A stretch of 64,000 bases of DNA, from contig NZ_ML138678.1 of NCBI RefSeq assembly GCF_004028635.1, positions 620,001-684,000 on the forward strand, given 5' to 3'. The translations under genes were made by a program, and so were the position numbers. Shown here piece after piece: positions 51,506-59,244 of this stretch. The notes under the pieces are model-generated. The model made no database searches, was not told the DNA's origin, and saw only the letters and a program-made list of their open reading frames with translations. The first letter of the stretch is position 1, and each line of letters begins with the position of its first letter. The stretch is from Streptomyces cyaneus (GTDB lineage Bacteria; Actinomycetota; Actinomycetes; Streptomycetales; Streptomycetaceae).

Positions 51506-52420
51506 TCAGACGCCGACGGGCTGCCGCTCCTCGGCGGACTCGGCCCCGACCGCCTCCCTCTCCTTCAAGTGGGCGCGGATCGAGTACGCCAGGGCAGCGG
51601 CCCACAGCCCGTACAGGGCGACGTACACCGCCACGGCCGTCGCACCGGACACCGCGAGCCAGTCGCTGTTCAGCAGCGTGCGGACGTTGGTGACGAGGAT
51701 GACGCCGCCCACCGCCGAGCCCAGCACCCGCGGCGGCAGGATGCGCACCAGCCAGGCGGCGATCGGCGCGGCGACCAGGCCGCCGAGGAGGAAGGCGGCG
51801 ACCCACACGAAGTCGATGCCCTGCGAGCTCAGCGAGAGCAGGAAGCCGAGGCTCGCGGCGACCGCGACCAGGAACTCGCTGGTGTCGATCGAGCCGATGA
51901 CCTTGCGCGGTTCCATGCGGCCGGAGGCGAGGAGGGCGGGCGTCCCGACCGGGCCCCAGCCTCCGCCACCCGTCGCGTCCAGGAACCCGGCGACCAGACC
52001 GAGAGGGGTGAGGAAGCGGCGGCGCAGGGGCAGGCCGACCCGGTCCTTGGGCAGGCCGCGGAAGGTGAAGCGGGACATGACGTACACGCCGAGGCCCAGC
52101 AGGATCAGGGACATCAGCGGTGCGGCGACCTCGGTCGACAGCTTCGACAGGACCGTCGCGCCGAGGAACGAACCGACCGCGCCCGGCACGCCGATCTTCC
52201 CCACGACCTTCCAGTCGACGTTCCCGAAGCGCCAGTGCGAGGCGCCGGACATCAACGTCGTACCGATCTCGGCGAGGTGGACCGTGGCCGAGGCGGCGGC
52301 CGGGTTGGTGCCCATGGCCAGCAGCAAGGTGGTCGACGTCACGCCGTAGGCCATGCCGAGGCTGCCGTCCACGAGCTGGGCTCCGAGGCCCGCGAGGGCG
52401 AGCAGTATCAGCGTGCGCAT
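51506..52420 (-). CDS. Sulfite exporter TauE/SafE-family protein
   Basis: 304 residues with eight likely transmembrane helices. The family repeats are present in each half: VDGSLGMAYGVTSTTLLL then NPAAASATVHLAEIGTTLMSG, and GGGGWGPVGTPALLASG then RKVIGSIDTSEFLVAVAASLG. TauE/SafE proteins export sulfite, sulfoacetate or other organo-anions. The C-terminus is cytoplasmic and acidic. Two GTCC-N7-GGAC palindromes lie upstream (52523-52556). No sulfur-metabolism gene is nearby, so the substrate is unknown. Confidence 0.88.
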   Translation of the reverse strand: MRTLILLALAGLGAQLVDGSLGMAYGVTSTTLLLAMGTNPAAASATVHLAEIGTTLMSGASHWRFGNVDWKVVGKIGVPGAVGSFLGATVLSKLSTEVAAPLMSLILLGLGVYVMSRFTFRGLPKDRVGLPLRRRFLTPLGLVAGFLDATGGGGWGPVGTPALLASGRMEPRKVIGSIDTSEFLVAVAASLGFLLSLSSQGIDFVWVAAFLLGGLVAAPIAAWLVRILPPRVLGSAVGGVILVTNVRTLLNSDWLAVSGATAVAVYVALYGLWAAALAYSIRAHLKEREAVGAESAEERQPVGV

Positions 52421-52522
52421 GCGGCCGGTCCCGTCTTCCGAGTTTCCCGAGGTTTCCTACCGGGTTGATAGGGATGGACGGGACCAGACCATAGGGCATC
52501 AAACTGAGGGCGAGCTGAGAGC

Positions 52523-52556
52523 GTCCAAAATATGGACGAGTGTCCGAGGCGTGGAC
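52523..52556. promoter_or_regulatory. Paired GTCC-N7-GGAC palindromes upstream of tauE-like gene
   Basis: GTCC-AAAATAT-GGAC (52523-52537) and GTCC-GAGGCGT-GGAC (52542-52556) have the same arms and spacing and are offset by 19 bp. They lie about 105-135 bp upstream of the exporter start and beyond the 3' end of the GH51 gene. Confidence 0.5.
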
Positions 52557-52571
52557 ATCAGCTCCGCCGGG

Positions 52572-52613
52572 TCACGTCAACCGGCTCACGCCAGCCGGCT
52601 CACGCCAGCCGGA
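52572..52613. repeat. 14-bp tandem repeat across the GH51 stop codon
   Basis: Three units of TCACGCCAGCCGGC type (52572-52585, 52586-52599, 52600-52613). On the GH51 strand each unit carries a TGA; the gene ends at the first. Because 14 is not a multiple of three, unit gain or loss would not extend the reading frame beyond this. Confidence 0.65.
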
Positions 52614-54120
52614 TCACGTTCCAGGACAGCGGCTCCAGTACGGCGGTGAGGCGGCCGTCCTTCAGCGCCGTGCCCTCGACCGGGTGCGGGGTGACCCGCT
52701 CGGGGTCGTCCTGGGTGTTGCGGGCGTCCGGGTCGGCGTCCGCGAGGGCGCTGTGCTCGACGACCTGGGTCAGGTCGAGGCCGTTCAGGGCGACTTCGAG
52801 CGGGAGGGCGTCGGTGCGGCTGCGGTTGACCGCGAAGACGGTGACCGTGCCGTCCTCGGCGCGCACGGCGGTGGCGTGCAGCAGGTCGGCCTCGCCGTAC
52901 TTCTTCGTCTCGTACGTCGGTGAGTCCACGCGGACGTCCAGGACCTGGCCGCGGCCGTACCGGGAGGCCTGCGCGAACGGGAAGAACGTCGTCTGCCGCC
53001 AGGCCGGGCCGCCGGGTTCGGTCATGATCGGGGCGATGACGTTGACCAGCTGGGCGAGGCAGGCGACGGTGACGCGGTCGGCGTGCCGCAGCAGCGCGAT
53101 GAGCAGCGAGCCGAAGACGACGGCGTCGGTGACGCTGTAGTTGTCCTCCAGGAGGCGGGGGGCCTCGGGCCAGTCGTCCTGCTCGAACTCCTTCGCGCGC
53201 GCCTCCCACTCGGGCAGGTACCAGACGTTCCACTCGTCGAAGGAGAGGTTGATCCGCTTCTTCGACTTGAGCCGCGCGCCCACGTGGTCGGCGGTCGCGA
53301 CGACGTTGTCGATGAAGGACTCCATGTCGACGGCGGAGGCGAGGAAGGAGTCGAGGTCGCCGTTCTCGGGCCAGTAGTAGGCGTGCAGCGAGATGTAGTC
53401 GACGAGGTCGTACGTCTCCTTCAGGACCGTCGCCTCCCACTCGGCGAAGGTCGGCATGGACTGGCTGGAGGAACCGCAGGCGACGAGTTCGACGTGGGGG
53501 TCCATCTGGCGCATGGCCCGGGCCGTCTCCGCCGCGACGCGGCCGTACTCCTCCGCGGTCTTGTGGCCGGTCTGCCAGGGGCCGTCCATCTCGTTGCCGA
53601 GGCACCACAGCTTGATGCCGAACGGGTCCTTGTCGCCGTGGGAGGCGCGCAGCTCGGACAGGGCGGTGCCCTCGGCGTGGTTGGCGTACTCCTGGAGCTC
53701 CAGGGCTTCGGCGACGCCTCGGGTGCCGAGGTTGACGGCCATCATCGGCTCGGCCTGGGGGCCGACCTTGCGGAGGAAGTCGATGTACTCGGAGAGGCCG
53801 AAGCGGTTGGTCTCGGTGGAGTGCCAGGCCAGGTCGAGGCGGCGGGGGCGGTCCTCGGCGGGACCGACCGAGTCCTCCCACTTGTAGCCGGAGACGAAGT
53901 TGCCGCCGGGGTAGCGGATGGCGGTGACGCCGAGTTCGCGGACCAGGTCCAGGACGTCCTGGCGCAGGCCCTTGTCGTCGGCGGTCGGGTGGTCCGGTTC
54001 GAAGATGCCGGTGTAGACGCAGCGGCCGAGGTGTTCGACGAAGGATCCGAAGAGACGGGGGTTGACCTCGCCGACGGTGAAGGCGGGGTCGAGGGTGAAA
54101 CGGGCGGTGGTCTTGCTCAT
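52600..54120 (-). CDS. abfA: GH51 intracellular alpha-L-arabinofuranosidase
   Basis: 506 residues, the normal length for GH51, with no signal peptide, so it works inside the cell. The acid/base is Glu177 in LWCLGNEMDGPWQTGH and the nucleophile Glu296 in NLSFDEWNVWY. IRYPGGNFVSGYKWEDSVGP near residue 68 and the C-terminal beta sandwich are also typical. It removes arabinofuranosyl residues from imported oligosaccharides. It is the last gene of the operon starting at 58296 and follows the GH43 gene by 21 bp. The downstream 14-bp repeats are described separately. Confidence 0.95.
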   Translation of the reverse strand: MSKTTARFTLDPAFTVGEVNPRLFGSFVEHLGRCVYTGIFEPDHPTADDKGLRQDVLDLVRELGVTAIRYPGGNFVSGYKWEDSVGPAEDRPRRLDLAWHSTETNRFGLSEYIDFLRKVGPQAEPMMAVNLGTRGVAEALELQEYANHAEGTALSELRASHGDKDPFGIKLWCLGNEMDGPWQTGHKTAEEYGRVAAETARAMRQMDPHVELVACGSSSQSMPTFAEWEATVLKETYDLVDYISLHAYYWPENGDLDSFLASAVDMESFIDNVVATADHVGARLKSKKRINLSFDEWNVWYLPEWEARAKEFEQDDWPEAPRLLEDNYSVTDAVVFGSLLIALLRHADRVTVACLAQLVNVIAPIMTEPGGPAWRQTTFFPFAQASRYGRGQVLDVRVDSPTYETKKYGEADLLHATAVRAEDGTVTVFAVNRSRTDALPLEVALNGLDLTQVVEHSALADADPDARNTQDDPERVTPHPVEGTALKDGRLTAVLEPLSWNVIRLA

Positions 54121-54141
54121 GGGAGCCTTTCGGGAACGGAG

Positions 54142-55110
54142 TTACTTGAGGACCGGCCAGCCACGGACCCAGCCGAGCCTGTTCAGGCCCAGCTTCGGGG
54201 TGCCGTTGTCGTCCGCGTCGTAGTAGTGGTACGCCAGCCAGTCCTGGCCTCGGTCTCGGAAGACCGACTCACCGCCGGTGCCGACGTACCTGCCGTGGCC
54301 GGCGAGGAGCAGGTCGCCGCCGCCCTCCAGCATGGGCTTGCCCGTGCTGTCGACGTACGGGCCGGTGACGCTTGCGGACCTGCCGACCTTGATCTTGTAG
54401 GTGGAGTTCACTCCCGCGCAACAGGCGTCGTAGCTCGCGAACAGGTAGAAGTAGCGGCCGTGCTTCACGATGTACGGGCCCTCGACCGCGTACGGGGCGT
54501 CCGGGCGGGTGGCCAGGTGGTGGACGTCGGCGCCGGGGAGGGCCTTGCCCGTCTTCGGGTTCAGTTCGACCATGCGGATGCCCGTCCAGTACGAGCCGAA
54601 CGACATCCACAGCCTGCCGTCCGCCCGGATGATCGCGGGGTCGATGGCGTTCCAGGTGTCGGTCGTCTCGGACGAGAACACCTTGCCGTGGTCCGTCCAG
54701 GTGCCGGGCAGGCCGGAGCGGGACGTCGCGACGCCGATCGCCGAGTGGTTGGTGCCCCAGGACGAGACGGCGTAGTAGAGCCAGTACTTGCCGTCCCGGT
54801 ACGAGATGTCCGGCGCCCACGGGTCGCCCGTGTCGTTGTACTCGTACCACCAACTCGGCGGCGCGGAGAAGGCGTTGCCCTCGTCGGTCCAGTGCACGCG
54901 GTCCTTGGAGAGGCGGGCGCCGATGACGCCACCGGTCGAGTACGCCACGTACCGGCCGGACTTCAGCTTGATGACGGTCGGGTCGTGGATGATCTCCTGC
55001 CCGCCGATGGGCTGCGGATCGGGGTAACTCACCGCCGCCTGCGCCGAGTTGGGGAGGAAGGCCAGGAGGACCGCCGCCAGTACGGCGGTCAGCGCTCTGT
55101 GTGCTCTCAC
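54142..55110 (-). CDS. Secreted GH43 arabinanase (second copy)
   Basis: 322 residues from GTG 55110, with GTGA overlap to the permease. Signal MRAHRALTAVLAAVLLAFLPNSAQA. Catalytic residues match arabinanases: Asp in EIIHDPTVIKLKSG, Asp in DTWNAIDPAIIRADG and Glu in AVEGPYIVKHGRYFYLF; DPWAPDISYRDGKYWLYY is the family block. It is strongly similar to the GH43 at 37826-38794 over its whole length, but the two genes are 16 kb apart in different operons. Cotranscription with an oligosaccharide importer and GH51 indicates arabinan breakdown and uptake as a single unit. Confidence 0.92.
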   Translation of the reverse strand: MRAHRALTAVLAAVLLAFLPNSAQAAVSYPDPQPIGGQEIIHDPTVIKLKSGRYVAYSTGGVIGARLSKDRVHWTDEGNAFSAPPSWWYEYNDTGDPWAPDISYRDGKYWLYYAVSSWGTNHSAIGVATSRSGLPGTWTDHGKVFSSETTDTWNAIDPAIIRADGRLWMSFGSYWTGIRMVELNPKTGKALPGADVHHLATRPDAPYAVEGPYIVKHGRYFYLFASYDACCAGVNSTYKIKVGRSASVTGPYVDSTGKPMLEGGGDLLLAGHGRYVGTGGESVFRDRGQDWLAYHYYDADDNGTPKLGLNRLGWVRGWPVLK

Positions 55111-55997
55111 TGTCCCGCCAATCCCGTGTGGGCGACGCCCGCCACGATCTGCCTCTGGAAGAAGACGAAGACGACGATCAGCGGCAGGCCCGCCATCAGG
55201 CCGCCCGCCATGAGCTGGGCCCACTGGATGCCGTAGGAGTTCATGACGGTCGCGATGCCGTTCGGCATGGTCATCAGGTCGGGGTTGTTGGTCACCATGT
55301 AGGGCCACAGGAAGTTGTTCCACGAGGCGATGAAGGTGAAGATGCCGACCGCCGCGAGGGAGGGGCGGGCCAGCGGGACCACGATCGTGAAGAAGACCCG
55401 CCAGCGGCCCGCGCCGTCGATGAACGCGGCCTCCTCCAGCTCGCGCGGGATGCCCTGGAAGAACTTGTAGAGGATGTAGACCATCGCGGCCGGCGCGCAC
55501 TGGGGAAGGATCATGCCCCAGTAGGTGTCGACCATCCCCATCTGCTGGACCGTCGTGAACAGGGGTACGCCGAGGACGGCCGGGGAGATCATCAGGCCCG
55601 ACATGACGATGCCCATGAGCACGCTCTTGCCGCGGAACTCCGTGCGGGCGAAGCCGTATCCGGCGAGGGCGCTGACCGCCAGCACGACGGAGGTGACGCA
55701 GACCGACACCACCAGGGAGTTGACGAACCAGTTGGTGACGTTGCCGGTCTCCCACAGCGCCTTCCACGCCTGGACCGTCCAGACCTCCGGAAGCCAGTGC
55801 GGCGGGATCTCGGCCGCCTCCGCCTCGGACTTGAACGAGGTGAACAGGGCCGCGGCGATCGGCGCCACGAAGACGGCGGACACCGCGACGCCGATCACCG
55901 TGAGGACGATCTGGCCGGTCGTCCAGGGCTTGCGGGACTTGCTGCGTACGGTGCTTGCGGTGCGTGCGGTATGTGCGGTCGTCTCGGCGGTGGTCAT
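55107..55997 (-). CDS. Carbohydrate ABC transporter permease (MalG type)
   Basis: 296 residues, six transmembrane helices, with the EAA loop EEAAFIDGAGRWRVFFTIVVPLARP near residue 195. An Ala/Thr-rich N-terminus (MTTAETTAHTARTAST) precedes the first helix. It forms the channel with the partner permease upstream (ATGA overlap). No ATPase gene is in the operon; such importers usually share a common MsiK-type ATPase encoded elsewhere. Confidence 0.9.
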   Translation of the reverse strand: MTTAETTAHTARTASTVRSKSRKPWTTGQIVLTVIGVAVSAVFVAPIAAALFTSFKSEAEAAEIPPHWLPEVWTVQAWKALWETGNVTNWFVNSLVVSVCVTSVVLAVSALAGYGFARTEFRGKSVLMGIVMSGLMISPAVLGVPLFTTVQQMGMVDTYWGMILPQCAPAAMVYILYKFFQGIPRELEEAAFIDGAGRWRVFFTIVVPLARPSLAAVGIFTFIASWNNFLWPYMVTNNPDLMTMPNGIATVMNSYGIQWAQLMAGGLMAGLPLIVVFVFFQRQIVAGVAHTGLAGQ

Positions 55998-56950
55998 CGG
56001 CCGCCCTCCTCACGGTTGCGCAGCAGCCACATCCGCGCCAGGGCGACGACTGCGATGATCACGAAGAAGATGATGGACATCGCCGAGGCGTAGCCCACGC
56101 GGTAGCTGGTGAAGCCCTGTTCGAGGGTGTACTGCACGAAGGAGCGGGTGCTGAGCTCAGGCCCCGGCGAGAAGTCCATCATCACGACGGCCTGGTCGAA
56201 GAGCTGGAGCGAGGCGAGGATCTGGAGCGCGATCACCAGGCCGGTGATGTTGCGCAGCATCGGCAGCGTGATGTGGACCGTGCGGTGCCAGGCGTTCGCG
56301 CCGTCCAGTTTCGCGGCCTCGTACAGGTGGTCCGGGATGCCCTGGAGGGCGGCGAGGTAGAGCAGGAAGCTGAAGCCGACCGTCCACCACAGGGTCTCGA
56401 TGACGATGGCGAGCATCGCGTACGACTTGTCGGTCAGCCAGGGTGTGTCGAGACCGAAGGTCTCGTTGATCAGGCCGATGCCCTGGGTGAACAGCCACTG
56501 GAACATATTGGCCGCGACCGTCGAGGGCAGCAGGAACGGCACGAAGAAACACAGCCGCCACAGCCATTTGCCGCGCTCGATGTTGTGGGCGAGCATCGCG
56601 AGCAGGAAGGCGAGGACCGTGATGCACGGAACGACCAGCAGCGTGAAGTAGGCGCTGTGGCCGAGCGCTTCCCACATCGCCGAGTCGTTCAGGGCCTCGC
56701 GGTAGTTGTCGAGGCCGACGAAGCTCGCGCCCTCGCCGGAGATGTTGGCGTCCGTGAAGCTGAGCCAGACGCCGCGCAGCAGCGGCCAGATCACGAACAG
56801 CACGAAGAGCGCCAGGAACGGGGCGACGAACCAGCCGCCGTGCTGGAAGCCCTGCTTGCGGCGGAGGGTCGCGGTGGCGGTCGCCGTCCTGGCGCGTGCC
56901 GGTGCGACGACGGTCTGAGCGCTGGTCGTCATGTGAGCGCTGGTCGTCAT
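55994..56950 (-). CDS. Carbohydrate ABC transporter permease (MalF type)
   Basis: 318 residues from ATG 56950 (ATGA overlap with the binding-protein stop); a second ATG six codons later is possible. There are six transmembrane helices. The EAA loop is LYEAAKLDGANAWHRTVHITLPML at about residue 215, so it pairs with the MalG-type protein. The segment FVGLDNYREALNDSAMWEALG before the third helix is common to the CUT1 class, which handles oligosaccharides. Confidence 0.9.
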   Translation of the reverse strand: MTTSAHMTTSAQTVVAPARARTATATATLRRKQGFQHGGWFVAPFLALFVLFVIWPLLRGVWLSFTDANISGEGASFVGLDNYREALNDSAMWEALGHSAYFTLLVVPCITVLAFLLAMLAHNIERGKWLWRLCFFVPFLLPSTVAANMFQWLFTQGIGLINETFGLDTPWLTDKSYAMLAIVIETLWWTVGFSFLLYLAALQGIPDHLYEAAKLDGANAWHRTVHITLPMLRNITGLVIALQILASLQLFDQAVVMMDFSPGPELSTRSFVQYTLEQGFTSYRVGYASAMSIIFFVIIAVVALARMWLLRNREEGGR

Positions 56951-58296
56951 ACGACCGCACCTCCCTGCGCGGCGGTTCTGCCGTCCATCGGGTTCTTCGA
57001 GGCGAGGAGCTTGGTGAGGCGCTTCTTCATCGTCCGGGCGACCGCGGCCGGCTTGGCGGAGCCCATGGTCGAGGAGACGACGACCGGGCCGAGGTCCTGG
57101 GCGAGGACGCCGGTGGAGCCCGCGAACCACACCTTCGGCTCGGTGGCCTGGTGGTCCATGGCGCTCACGTACTCGTTCTGCGGGGTCAGCTTCTTGTACG
57201 CGGCCGTGGCGAGCGTCGGCGTGTACGCGGGGATGTGGCCGCCGGCCGCCCACTGGAGGGCGTGCTTGACGACGTACGCGGCGAGTTCGTGCGCGCCCTC
57301 GTTGGTGGCGCCGCCGCGGCCCGACTGGTGCGGCAGGACGAAGGCGTGCGACTCGGCGTGGGTGGCCTGCTTGCCGAAGACGGGCGGCAGCGGGGTCGCG
57401 CCGTAGTCCAGCTCGGCGCCGGAGAAGACCGGCACGGACCAGTTGCCCTCCCAGGTGAAGGGGGCACCGTTGATGAACTGCTCACCGGTGGGGGCGCCGG
57501 GGATGACGTACCCGTCGGTGACGTGCCTGCGGAGGAACTCCAGTACCCGGGTGGCCTTGTCGGCGTCGAAGAGGACCTCGGTGTTGGCGTCGTTGAACCA
57601 CTGGCCGCCGAGCTGGGTGTAGAAGGCGACGAAGAACCACCACTGGAAGTTCTGGTCGTTGGTCCACAGGCCGATCGTCTGGAGCCCCTTTTTCTGGGCG
57701 GCCTTGGCCTTCTTCAGGACGTCGAACCACTCGTCGGTGGAGGTGACCGGGATCATCCTGCCGTCGTCGCCCAGCAGCCCCGCCTTCTTCAGCACGTCCT
57801 TGCGGTAGAAGCAGAGCTGGACGTGGATGTCGAGCGGGAGGGCGTAGAGCTTGCCGTCGATGACGCCGCGCTTCCACAGCGCCGGGTTGTAGTCCTGCTC
57901 CCGTACGCCGTACTTGGCGAGCAGGTCCACGTCCCAGGGGTCCAGAAGACGGCCCGGCGAGAAGCCGGTGACGCGGCCCATGTGCATGACGCCGAGGTCG
58001 GGTGCGCGGTTGCCCGCGGCCGCCATGGCGAGCTTGGTGTAGAAGGGGTTGCCCCACTGGAGGGTCGAGTCCTTCACGTCGATGCCGGGGTTCGCCTTGC
58101 GGAAGGCGTCCAGCATCGCGATCATGTTGGCGCCGTCGCCGCCGCTGAAGAGGTTCCAGTAGCGCACCCGTGTGTCCGCGCCCGAGGCGAGCGCGTCTGC
58201 GCCGGTGCCGAGCGCGGCGAAGCCGAAGCTGCCGGCCACCGTCAAGCCGCCTGCGGTGGCCAGAAGTTGCCTGCGGTTCAGGCCAGGTCGTCCCAT
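56947..58296 (-). CDS. Extracellular oligosaccharide-binding protein, ABC family 1 (Tat-exported)
   Basis: 449 residues. The N-terminus MGRPGLNRRQLLATAGGLTVAGSFGF has the twin-arginine motif NRRQLL and no lipobox Cys, so the protein is exported folded by Tat. The mature part begins RVRYWNLFSGGDGANMIAMLDAF, typical of CUT1 solute-binding proteins, with WKRGVIDGKLYALPLDIHVQL and FTWEGNWSVPVF downstream. Grouped with GH43 and GH51 enzymes, it probably binds arabino-oligosaccharides. It is the first gene of the operon, under the promoter and operators at 58311-58377. Confidence 0.9.
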   Translation of the reverse strand: MGRPGLNRRQLLATAGGLTVAGSFGFAALGTGADALASGADTRVRYWNLFSGGDGANMIAMLDAFRKANPGIDVKDSTLQWGNPFYTKLAMAAAGNRAPDLGVMHMGRVTGFSPGRLLDPWDVDLLAKYGVREQDYNPALWKRGVIDGKLYALPLDIHVQLCFYRKDVLKKAGLLGDDGRMIPVTSTDEWFDVLKKAKAAQKKGLQTIGLWTNDQNFQWWFFVAFYTQLGGQWFNDANTEVLFDADKATRVLEFLRRHVTDGYVIPGAPTGEQFINGAPFTWEGNWSVPVFSGAELDYGATPLPPVFGKQATHAESHAFVLPHQSGRGGATNEGAHELAAYVVKHALQWAAGGHIPAYTPTLATAAYKKLTPQNEYVSAMDHQATEPKVWFAGSTGVLAQDLGPVVVSSTMGSAKPAAVARTMKKRLTKLLASKNPMDGRTAAQGGAVV

Positions 58297-58310
58297 TCCC
58301 TGCCCTTACT

Positions 58311-58345
58311 GTTCGAGATATCGAATTGTGCACGTAACTTCGAAC
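58311..58345 (-). promoter_or_regulatory. Tandem GTTCGAAAT-type operators of the arabinoside operon
   Basis: GTTCGAGATATCGAAT (58311-58326, 14 of 16) and, on the opposite strand, GTTCGAAGTTACGTGC (58330-58345, 11 of 16) are offset by 19 bp and cover the predicted transcription start. Confidence 0.7.
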
Positions 58346-58348
58346 GGG

Positions 58349-58377
58349 ACCGTAGGCTGCAAGCGCTTTCTAGTCAA
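58349..58377 (-). promoter_or_regulatory. Promoter of the arabinoside operon with embedded LacI-type site
   Basis: On the minus strand TTGACT (58372-58377) and TACGGT (58349-58354) are spaced 17 nt. The spacer contains GAAAGCGCTTGC (58359-58370), centred on AGCGCT as in LacI-family operators. Two different regulators may therefore act here. The remainder of the 58297-58632 gap holds the long repeat at 58426. Confidence 0.7.
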
Positions 58378-58416
58378 TGCCTTGTGCACGAATTCCGGGC
58401 GACGCCCGAGCCCTGA

Positions 58417-58478
58417 GCGCCCCTTGGGGCGCGGGCTGTGTCGATATGCGGCTCCGCCGCGTGGGCGCGACCAGCCCC
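58417..58478. repeat. Long form of the dispersed intergenic repeat, with hairpin
   Basis: A GCGCCCC-TT-GGGGCGC hairpin (58417-58432) leads into a stretch ending GCGCGACCAGCCCC (58465-58478). On the minus strand it begins GGGGCTGGTCGCGC and ends CCGCGCCCC, the same ends as the 28-bp copies at 6215 and 36369. Between these ends lies an extra palindrome (GCGGCTCCGCCGC), so the short copies look like internal-deletion forms. Confidence 0.7.
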
Positions 58479-58632
58479 AACGGCCCCGCAGACGACCGAC
58501 GACCCGATCCCGGCCCCACCCGCGGAGCGCTTCGTTCCCGGTTGAACAACGGTCGCCGGATCACATGACGCGGACACTTCGGGTCGCATAGGCTCGAACG
58601 GCCCGCCGAGCGGCGGGGGAACAGGGGATGCG

Positions 58633-59244
58633 ATGGACATCGCGGGCGCGCGCCAGAGGGCGGCCCGGGTCGCTTCGGTGCTACGGCTGCGGCGGTCGCA
58701 CGCCGGCTCCGCGATGCGCGACCTGACCTCCGATCTGAGCGCCGCCCTGCGTGCCAGACCCCACCCCCCGGCCGATGTCCGCGAGTTGTGCCACGCCCTG
58801 TGCGCCGAGATGAGCGCGCGGCGCGGCGGGCGGCCCGTCGAGCTGCGCTTCGAGCAGTTCCCGGACGAGATCGAAGTGACCGGACTGTGGGTGGAGTTCC
58901 AGGACTTCGACCTGGTCATCGTCGAGGAGCGGGCCGAGGCGATGCAGCAACTGGTCATCCTCGGCCATGAGCTGTGGCACCTGCACGCCGGGCACGGCCA
59001 CGACCACACGGCCGGTACGGCGGCCGCGCACGCGCTCGCCGAGCGGCCCGGGTGGCAGGACATCGCCCTCGCGGTGGCCGCCCGCGACGGCTCCCGGCAG
59101 CGGGACGAGGCCGAGGCCGACGACTTCGGGCACCGACTGGCCGCCGCCTTCCGGCCGCTGCTGTCGGGGCAGGGGGCGGACGCGCCGCTCGGACCCGTGC
59201 AGCGTTCGCTGGGCTATCGCGGGAGCGGGAGGACGGCGCGGTGA
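58633..59244 (+). CDS. HExxH metalloprotease-like protein (toxin/ImmA-like)
   Basis: 203 residues from ATG 58633. The middle contains LVILGHELWHLHAGHGHDH with the zinc-binding HELWH, and a downstream acidic segment (RQRDEAEADDFGHRLA) likely supplies the third ligand, E-A-E-A-D. The pattern is that of ImmA/IrrE-type metallopeptidases and of streptomycete proteins annotated as toxins of toxin-antitoxin-like pairs. No XRE partner lies immediately upstream. It is cotranscribed with the MAB_1171c-type membrane gene (GTGA overlap). Confidence 0.78.
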   Translation: MDIAGARQRAARVASVLRLRRSHAGSAMRDLTSDLSAALRARPHPPADVRELCHALCAEMSARRGGRPVELRFEQFPDEIEVTGLWVEFQDFDLVIVEERAEAMQQLVILGHELWHLHAGHGHDHTAGTAAAHALAERPGWQDIALAVAARDGSRQRDEAEADDFGHRLAAAFRPLLSGQGADAPLGPVQRSLGYRGSGRTAR

